Origin: a virus
Length of the DNA: 46,047 bases
IMG/VR virus record: IMGVR_UViG_3300045999_010230
Span: 1 to 46,047 of that record
Direction: 5' to 3' (one strand)
How positions within the stretch are numbered: position 1 is the stretch's first letter; every line of letters starts with the position of its first letter. The position numbers and the translations under genes are program-made. Shown piece by piece: positions 40,631-46,047 of this stretch. The notes under the pieces were generated by a model. The model was not told the origin of the DNA. It did no database searches and saw only the letters and a list, made by a program, of their open reading frames with translations.

Positions 40631-41464
40631 TCAGATCAGGTAGGTTGCGACGAAACGGTACTGCGTGCCCGCGGCGGCGGGCGGCGACGCTGCGGTGAAG
40701 GTCGGCGAGCCCGACTTCGTGAGGGCCGCGCGCCACTGACCGCCGAGGAAGGCGACGGCAAGCTGCCAGCCGTCGAGCGGCGTGCCGACGAAGCCCGTGT
40801 TCGTTGGCGGCATGAGCCCAAGCGGGAGGCCGGTGAAGTAGTCCGTCGCCGTCGTGAACGCGAAGCTCGATGCGGCGGCGAGCGTGAACGAGAACTCGAG
40901 CGTGACCTGGTTTGCGACCTGCGTGTAGCGCCCCGCGAAGGTCGTGTTGACCGCAGGCACCGCCAGCGTCGGCGAGGGCGTCCAAATGCCCTGCGTCACC
41001 GTCGTCGTGTTCTGCGCGATGTACCAAGCCTGCGAGGCGGCGTTGTAGCGCAGCTTGAACGACGAGTTCGCCGCGAGTGCAGTCGGGGCGCCGAATGCGG
41101 CGTTCGCTCCGTTCAGGGACAGCGCGAGAGCCGAAACAGACTGTTGGCAGAAGACGAGGAGCTCCGTTCCGTCGGCGATCTGCGCGGCGGCGGGGAGCGT
41201 GATCGTCATCGTCGCAAAGGGGCCCGTCGGCGTGATGACGAGCCACGTCGAGGCAGTCGTGCTCGCGACCTGCACGTTGGTCCCGTTGACGTTCGGCGAG
41301 GCGTACTGCGTCACGTAATCCGGCGAAACGAACTGCGCCTCGATGTACGCGAGGAGCGTCGAAAGCGACGCCTTCCGCGCGTCGCCGTTGCTCGCCGAGT
41401 AGACGGGAAGCTGGTCCGAGCCCGAGAGCTGGTTGAGTTGCGAGAGCTGGTTGATCGTTGGCAT
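40631..41464 (-). CDS. Tail fibre/knob-like protein with conserved N-terminal anchor
   Basis: A 277-residue protein. The N-terminal MPTINQLSQLNQLSGSDQLP and VYSASNGDARKASLSTLLAY form a widespread podovirus fibre N-terminal segment. The C-terminal half is a beta-rich region with TQGIWTPSPTLAVPAVN, similar in pattern to fibre tips. It is upstream of the fibre and just downstream of gp4-like factor, so it may be a tail fibre adaptor. Confidence 0.65.
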   Translation of the reverse strand: MPTINQLSQLNQLSGSDQLPVYSASNGDARKASLSTLLAYIEAQFVSPDYVTQYASPNVNGTNVQVASTTASTWLVITPTGPFATMTITLPAAAQIADGTELLVFCQQSVSALALSLNGANAAFGAPTALAANSSFKLRYNAASQAWYIAQNTTTVTQGIWTPSPTLAVPAVNTTFAGRYTQVANQVTLEFSFTLAAASSFAFTTATDYFTGLPLGLMPPTNTGFVGTPLDGWQLAVAFLGGQWRAALTKSGSPTFTAASPPAAAGTQYRFVATYLI

Positions 41465-41473
41465 CGTGAACCC

Positions 41474-41956
41474 TTACTCGTAATCGATTGGCGCGTCGTT
41501 GCCCGCGAGAAGCGGCTCGACGGGGTGCGGGAGGAACGGGTCGCCCTGCCACGTCCACGGCTTGTTCCCGGCGCCTGCGGGCATCGTGCGCGGGAACTGC
41601 TGCTCCTGCGGCATCGCGGCGCGGACGAGGATCGTGTTGTACGCCTCGCGCGCGGTCGCCATCGTCGCGGGGAGGACCTGCTTGCCGTAGCTCGGCGCGA
41701 GTCGGCACGCGAGGTTGCAGACGATCGCCTCGTTCGCGCGGTCAGGCACGCCGGTCTGCTCGTCGAGGTCGCTCTGCGTCGGGAAGAGCGGCAGCGGGTA
41801 GCCGAGACGGATGCCGCGCTCGTTCCACTCGGCCATCATGCCGTCGAGACGGCGCAGTGCCGTCTGAAGGTCGTTCGCCGTGAGGTTGAACACGTAGTCG
41901 GCGAGGCCGATCTCCGTCAGCGCCGCCTCGATGTACTGCCGCTTCGAGTAGCCCAT
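41474..41956 (-). CDS. P22 gp4-like tail accessory factor
   Basis: A 160-residue protein. Helical N-terminus YSKRQYIEAALTEIGL with LTANDLQTALRRLDGMMAEW, the signature of P22 gp4 and its homologues. Further text GVPDRANEAIVCNLACRLAP and a Pro-rich C-terminal tail. P22 gp4 binds the portal and stabilises packaged DNA. It sits downstream of coat, consistent with the P22 order. Confidence 0.75.
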   Translation of the reverse strand: MGYSKRQYIEAALTEIGLADYVFNLTANDLQTALRRLDGMMAEWNERGIRLGYPLPLFPTQSDLDEQTGVPDRANEAIVCNLACRLAPSYGKQVLPATMATAREAYNTILVRAAMPQEQQFPRTMPAGAGNKPWTWQGDPFLPHPVEPLLAGNDAPIDYE

Positions 41957-41959
41957 GCG

Positions 41960-42289
41960 TTAACCCTCCGATGACGTCAGCGCAGACTCGATGCGCTCCC
42001 CGAGCGTCTTGTCGCTCCAACGCTTGTCGACCTTGATGCCGAGTTCGCAGGCCTTCGCTTCGAGCTCCGCGCGCGTGGGCGGGGCGTCGTCGTCGACGCT
42101 CACGTCGAGCGCAGGAGCAACCGCGACCGCAGGAGCAGCGGCGACGGGCACGGCAGGCTGAGCGGGCTTCGGCGCGAGGGCGTCGGCCTTGCTCGTGCAC
42201 CAGCCTTCGGCGACGCGCTTTGCGACGAGGTGCGGGGCCTCGTTGCGGTACTCGAGCCCGTGCTTGGTCTTGCGGTAGACGAGGGGCAT
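41960..42289 (-). CDS. Small protein with HeH/SAP-like C-terminus
   Basis: A 109-residue protein with a basic N-terminus (PLVYRKTKHGLEYRNEAPHL), a Pro/Ala/Val linker (KPAQPAVPVAAAPAVAV) and a C-terminal helix-extended-loop-helix-like element (TRAELEAKACELGIKVDKRW). Such tails bind DNA in some phage proteins. The role near gp4 is unknown. Confidence 0.6.
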   Translation of the reverse strand: MPLVYRKTKHGLEYRNEAPHLVAKRVAEGWCTSKADALAPKPAQPAVPVAAAPAVAVAPALDVSVDDDAPPTRAELEAKACELGIKVDKRWSDKTLGERIESALTSSEG

Positions 42290-42290
42290 T

Positions 42291-42434
42291 TCACTTCCCC
42301 TTCTTCGCGGCCTTCGCCTTGCGCGCCGTCGAAAGCGCGATCGCGACGGCCTGCTTCTGCGGCTTCCCGGCCTTCATCTCCATCTTGATGTTCTTCGAGA
42401 CGGAGCCCTTCGAGTATCCTTTGACGAGCGGCAT
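42291..42434 (-). CDS. Small basic KQAxAIAL-type protein, phage B
   Basis: A 47-residue Lys-rich protein (MPLVKGYSKGSVSKNIKMEM, ending KKGK) containing KPQKQAVAIALSTARKA. It matches in motif and size the protein at 36943-37077. The rho-independent terminator at 42455-42487 lies between the coat stop and this gene, so its transcription must come by read-through or another promoter. Confidence 0.6.
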   Translation of the reverse strand: MPLVKGYSKGSVSKNIKMEMKAGKPQKQAVAIALSTARKAKAAKKGK

Positions 42435-42454
42435 GGCGGCACCTTAGCACGACG

Positions 42455-42487
42455 CAAGAAAAAAGAAGGGGCGACCGAAGCCGCCCC
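42455..42487 (-). terminator. Rho-independent terminator after coat gene
   Basis: On the minus strand GGGGCG, a loop containing C(UUCG)G, CGCCCC, followed by TTCTTTTTTCTTG: a GC-rich stem with an extra-stable UUCG tetraloop and a T-run. The hairpin lies at 42468-42487 and the T-run at 42455-42467. It lies 24 bp downstream of the coat stop. It is the clearest intrinsic terminator in the window. Confidence 0.88.
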
Positions 42488-42510
42488 AACTTTTCTCGCT
42501 CAGTGATTGC

Positions 42511-43821
42511 TCACTGGTCGAACAAAAGCACCCCCGCCATTTCCGGGTTCAGGAGCGCCGTGCCGAAGAGCACGTCGACGCGGTACTCGGTGAGGCTCGA
42601 GAGCAGGTTGAACTGCTTCTGCATCACGACCTCGATGCCCTGGTCGGTCGACGCGCGCATGACGGCGACACCGGCGTTCTCGGGGATCGCGAGGCGACCC
42701 GGGAGAAGCTCGATCGCCGACTTGTGCCAGAAGCAGTTGATGTCGGCGGTCGTGGTGTTGAGGAAGGTGATCTGCGCAGCCGCGAGGCCGACGCCAGCGC
42801 GCTCGCAGTTCTTGTACTGGAGCTCGGCCTCGGTCGGCGCGTTGTCGGCGCTGATGATCGGCGGGGTGATGACGATCGTGTTGCCGACGGGAGCGCCGAC
42901 AACGCGGAAGGTCTTCGGCTGGCCGGTCGGGCGCTTCGTGATGAGATGCACCGCCTCGATGCCCTCAATGGTGAACGAGTCGCCGTCGTTGAAAAGGGCG
43001 CCGTTGTTCACGGTGACCGTCTGGAAGCGGTTGTCGACGTTCATCGTGCCCGCGACGTTGATAACGGTCGCGCGCGGAACGAAGTTCGCCTGCGCGCCGT
43101 TGGTCGCGATGGTCGCGGCGCCGGGGATCTGCGTGTTGCCGGTCTGACGGAGCGCATAGTCCTGCTTGTAGGTCTCGAAGCTCGACACCATGCCGACGAA
43201 CGCGCGCTCGAACGCCTTGTCGGAGCGGTTGTTCGCGCCGAAGGAGCGCGTCGTGCCGACGACGTTGCCCGCGAGGCCGTTGTAGCTGCGCGAGGAGAGC
43301 GAGAGGTAGCGCATGTCACCAGGGACGCCCGTCTCGTTCATGAGCGTATCGCAGAGCGCGATGTCGTCGAACGAGCCCGCCGGGGTGCCGGTCGTCACGA
43401 CGAGCGAGCCGAGAGCGGTCGCCGTCTGCATCACCGCGACGTTGATATCGGAGGCAAGCTTCTGGTTCGCGCCAGACGCGAGACGGCCTTCCTGAAGCGC
43501 GTCGCGGAGCTCGACGGAGTTCATGCCCCACGCAACGGTCTTGAGGTTGGTGATGCTCGCCGGGACGGTGAGCTGCGTCTTGTCCGAGATGGTGATCGGC
43601 GTGCCCGGCGTGGTCGTCGCCGAGGTCATGATGTACGGCTGCGGGCGCCACACGGTACCGTAGTTCGGCGAGACACCCGGCGGGAAGATCGTCGTGCGGG
43701 CTGCGTCGGTCTGGTTGTAGTTGTACACCGAGACGTTGCGGCTCATGACGAGCGCGTCGTTGAAGCCCTCGAGGAGCTGATCGAAGGCAACCTTCTCTTC
43801 TTTGCTGAATGCGTTCGGCAT
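42511..43821 (-). CDS. P22-type coat protein
   Basis: A 436-residue protein. The N-terminus MPNAFSKEEKVAFDQLLEGF, then LVMSRNVSVYN, WRPQPYI and a middle inserted domain region, fit P22 gp5-like coats as I remember them. It lies downstream of the scaffold gene. The termination signal downstream suggests strong late expression of coat. It is of a different lineage from the HK97-type capsid at 15637-16953 in sequence, although P22 coat also has the HK97 fold with an extra domain. Confidence 0.85.
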   Translation of the reverse strand: MPNAFSKEEKVAFDQLLEGFNDALVMSRNVSVYNYNQTDAARTTIFPPGVSPNYGTVWRPQPYIMTSATTTPGTPITISDKTQLTVPASITNLKTVAWGMNSVELRDALQEGRLASGANQKLASDINVAVMQTATALGSLVVTTGTPAGSFDDIALCDTLMNETGVPGDMRYLSLSSRSYNGLAGNVVGTTRSFGANNRSDKAFERAFVGMVSSFETYKQDYALRQTGNTQIPGAATIATNGAQANFVPRATVINVAGTMNVDNRFQTVTVNNGALFNDGDSFTIEGIEAVHLITKRPTGQPKTFRVVGAPVGNTIVITPPIISADNAPTEAELQYKNCERAGVGLAAAQITFLNTTTADINCFWHKSAIELLPGRLAIPENAGVAVMRASTDQGIEVVMQKQFNLLSSLTEYRVDVLFGTALLNPEMAGVLLFDQ

Positions 43822-43839
43822 TGTCGTATTCCTTAAACG

Positions 43840-44721
43840 TTACTTCGTCTGTGATCGAAGCTTCGCCTTGTATGCGATCACCTTAGTGCGATCACCGGTT
43901 CGGTCGGCTTCTTCGTACAGACGTTCGAGCACCTGGTCATGGGAGCCGCCCGCGAGGCGAGTCGTCGACTTGACGACGGTTTCCGGGGCGGCGGCTGGTT
44001 TGCGTGGGTTCACCTTCAACTGAGTCTCCAACTTGGCGACCGCGAAGGCGAACTTCACGGGGTCACTGATGGCGGCGAGCTCCTTGAGCTTGGCCGGGTC
44101 CTTTCCGATGGCGTAGGTGACGAGTGCAGGGTTCTCGGACCCGCTCACGATGATGCCTTGCTGCGTGACGTTGAGTGACTCGGTGACGCTTGCTTCGGCG
44201 TCGTCGTAGTCGCGCACGCGGAGGGAGGCTTTCGCTTTCCCGTAGGCGTCGAGGCGAGCTTGCCATGCCTGCTTTTGCTGCTCTTCGGCCTGCTTCTGCT
44301 TCACGGCGTGCTCGTCAGCTTGCCGCTTGCGTTCGAACCATGCCGCGAGAGCCGCTTCGAACTTCTCCGCGTCGTAGTCGTGATCCTCAAGCTTCGGTTT
44401 CGCGCCGAGCGCAGGCGGCTTGGTCTCGTCCTGCTGCGGCGTCTGCACCTTCGCTCGAAGCTCGCGCACTTCGCGCTGAAGCTCCCTCTCTCGTCGCCGG
44501 AGTTCGCGCACCCATGCGGGCGCCGATTGCTTCGGCTCCTCGGCCTGCACCGGCTTGTCGCCGATGCTGACCTCGACCTCATCCTCGATCGCGTCCTCGT
44601 CTTCCGTCTCCGCGGCCTCCGGCTTCGTCTCGTCGGCTTGCGGTTCGGCTGGCGTCTCGCCTGCCTCTTCGGTCGTCTCGGTTGCGGTCGTCTCTTCGGT
44701 CGTCTCCTCGGTGTCTTCCAT
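43840..44721 (-). CDS. Scaffolding protein, phage B
   Basis: A 293-residue protein with an extremely acidic Glu/Thr/Ala N-terminal 60 residues, a coiled-coil middle (REVRELRAKVQ; LAAWFERKRQADEHA) and a basic C-terminus ending KLRSQTK. It lies between the P22-like portal and coat, the gp8 position. It should bind coat by its basic C-terminal helices. Its composition resembles the scaffold at 16965-17939 but I see no clear identity. Confidence 0.8.
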   Translation of the reverse strand: MEDTEETTEETTATETTEEAGETPAEPQADETKPEAAETEDEDAIEDEVEVSIGDKPVQAEEPKQSAPAWVRELRRRERELQREVRELRAKVQTPQQDETKPPALGAKPKLEDHDYDAEKFEAALAAWFERKRQADEHAVKQKQAEEQQKQAWQARLDAYGKAKASLRVRDYDDAEASVTESLNVTQQGIIVSGSENPALVTYAIGKDPAKLKELAAISDPVKFAFAVAKLETQLKVNPRKPAAAPETVVKSTTRLAGGSHDQVLERLYEEADRTGDRTKVIAYKAKLRSQTK

Positions 44722-44757
44722 CGTGCCCTCTGCTCGGCGATAGGCTCGCCGGGTGCC

Positions 44758-46047
44758 TTACGACTGCGTGACGGGTCGCGCGGTAGTGGCTCGCGCTATC
44801 GCTTCGGCAGTCTTGATAGCCTGATCCTGTGCGGAAATGTTGACAGACGCAAGGGTCTTGACCGTTTCGGCCTTCGTCTTCTCGCTGTTGGCGAGCGCGA
44901 GCGCCGTGTCAGCCTGAGCCTTCATCGCCTTCGCTTGCGCTTCTTGCGCGGCGGCTTGCAGGTAGAGCGCCTGCGGGTCCGGCTGCGCGTTCTGCATCGC
45001 GGCTGCCATCTCCTGCGCCTCTTGCTCGCTCGGCTTCACGGCGCCCATCTGCACGAGCTTCTTCCTGAAGAACGCGCGCACGTCGGAGACGCCCTCGCCC
45101 TCGATGTTCATCATCGCCAAGGCTTCAAGGACCGCCTTCGTTTGCGGGTCAGAGGCAACCGCGATGAGCGGCGTGAGCGTGCGCACCGTCGCGCTTCGCT
45201 TGCTCTGCGACGACGGCCCAACGTCGACGGCTACGTCGAAGCGTGCGCGCGAGAGGTCGTTCGACATCTCCACGGCGCCCGTCTCGCCGATGGTCGGTTG
45301 AAGGAGCTCGACGGCCGACGCGGCGCCTTCGGCGTCGACGGTCTTCATCGTGCGACCCTCTTCGACGTACACCTCGCGCGCCATGCCGAGCCACACCTCG
45401 CCGCAACGCTTCATGGCTTTGGCGAAGTTCGAGACGTAGATGAACGTCTGCATGTCGAGCCGCTGCTGCACGGCGGCGACCGTCTCCGCTGCGACGTTCG
45501 CGCGCACCTGCTCGCCCGCCTCGGCGTTGCCGAGCACGTCGCGCATGTCCTGCTCTGCGATCTGAATCAGCGCGGCGAGAGCAGGCGGAACCTGCGGCGG
45601 CTTCGTGTAGCCGAGCGGACCCGCCGGGGCCGACGAGCCGTCGGGGTTCGTGAGGCGGTTCAGGAGCAGGTAAGGGAAGTTGCGCAGGTTGTCCTGCTCC
45701 CACATCCACTGGTGACCCGCGACCTGCTCGGGATCGAAGAGGGGCTTTTCGACCGACGAGAGCGCGGAGATCTCGGCGAGCTTCGAACGCTGCATGTTCG
45801 CGATGCGTTGCGCGTCCTTCGCGAGGCGGACGTGCCCCATGCACCGCTCGATGTTGTCGACGAACCAGCGCTTGCCGTACGTCACGACGATCGGGATGTT
45901 CGGACCCGCGATGAGGCCGAAGTCCTCGAGCACGCGACCGCCGGAAAGGAGATACTTGTGCACGCGTCGCGTCTTGCGGCGCTTCGACGGCAGCTCGGTC
46001 GCGCCGGTCGACGCGAGCATCTGTTCGAGGTTCTCGTCCTCGTCGAA
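44758..46047 (-). CDS. P22-like portal protein, 5' end outside window
   Basis: The last 429 residues are visible; the start is beyond base 46047. Text YGKRWFVDNIERCMGHVRLA, RLAKDAQRIANMQRSKLAEI and SALSSVEKPLFDPEQVAG matches P22 gp1-like portals. The C-terminal part (about the last 120 residues) is Ala/Gln/Lys-rich helix, as expected for a P22 barrel. It is followed by scaffold. It has no sequence similarity that I can see to the portal at 17932-19815. Confidence 0.85.
   Translation of the reverse strand, partial: FDEDENLEQMLASTGATELPSKRRKTRRVHKYLLSGGRVLEDFGLIAGPNIPIVVTYGKRWFVDNIERCMGHVRLAKDAQRIANMQRSKLAEISALSSVEKPLFDPEQVAGHQWMWEQDNLRNFPYLLLNRLTNPDGSSAPAGPLGYTKPPQVPPALAALIQIAEQDMRDVLGNAEAGEQVRANVAAETVAAVQQRLDMQTFIYVSNFAKAMKRCGEVWLGMAREVYVEEGRTMKTVDAEGAASAVELLQPTIGETGAVEMSNDLSRARFDVAVDVGPSSQSKRSATVRTLTPLIAVASDPQTKAVLEALAMMNIEGEGVSDVRAFFRKKLVQMGAVKPSEQEAQEMAAAMQNAQPDPQALYLQAAAQEAQAKAMKAQADTALALANSEKTKAETVKTLASVNISAQDQAIKTAEAIARATTARPVTQS

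Noticed and set aside
1-46047. Integrase, repressor or CRISPR array
   Set aside because: No tyrosine or serine recombinase motif, no cI-like gene, and no regularly spaced repeats of array type were found.

Overview
The window is bacteriophage DNA: GC-rich, densely packed, with short or overlapping junctions (ATGA, GTGA, TGATG) between most genes. There is no rRNA, tRNA, CRISPR array, insertion sequence or bacterial housekeeping gene that I can see. A lipoprotein spanin candidate, a GH73-like endolysin and a P22-type coat gene point to a Gram-negative host. The set of head, short-tail and ejection proteins marks a podovirus (short-tailed phage).

Layout. (1) 1-21492, minus strand: a complete head, tail and ejection module read right to left: TerL, portal, scaffold, HK97-type capsid, decoration-like protein, adaptor, a very large nozzle-like protein, three internal (ejection) proteins, a small virion protein, tail fibre and fibre-associated protein. 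(2) 21443-25264, minus: small, mostly unknown genes headed by a PAPS-reductase-family enzyme. (3) 25265-26500: a 1.2-kb non-coding divergent control region with paired operator-like inverted repeats. (4) 26501-37028, plus: the early/replication operon. It holds many small unknown genes, a Rad52-like annealing protein candidate, a Cas4/RecB-like nuclease with an Fe-S cysteine pattern, a protein with an SSB-like tail, a six-cysteine secreted miniprotein, a replication initiator carrying a probable origin inside its gene, a DnaC-like helicase loader, a possible TerS and a Holliday-junction resolvase. (5) 36943-39176, minus: lysis cassette (endolysin, lipoprotein, holin candidates). (6) 39186-46047, minus: a second fibre and a P22-like head module (gp4-like factor, coat, scaffold, portal cut by the window end).

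The central oddity is an 865-bp block, identical by eye, at 98-962 and 38974-39838. It encodes the C-terminal 217 residues of both fibres plus most of the following gene. The flanks differ on both sides. Re-pairing the flanks at this repeat gives a 38876-bp circle with one complete podophage gene set, divergent transcription at 25-26 kb and convergent ends near 37 kb. It leaves a separate fragment of a P22-like phage. The window is therefore either a chimera (assembly or real recombination) of two phages with the same receptor-binding tip, or a genuine tandem arrangement.

How it works together: the initiator and DnaC-like loader probably recruit a host helicase to an origin inside the initiator gene. 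The annealing protein, nuclease and resolvase process the DNA. TerL and portal package it into a scaffolded head. The adaptor, nozzle, ejection proteins and fibre build the short tail, and the lysis cassette releases the progeny. No integrase, DNA polymerase, RNA polymerase or recognisable repressor gene is visible, so the lifestyle cannot be settled from the sequence.
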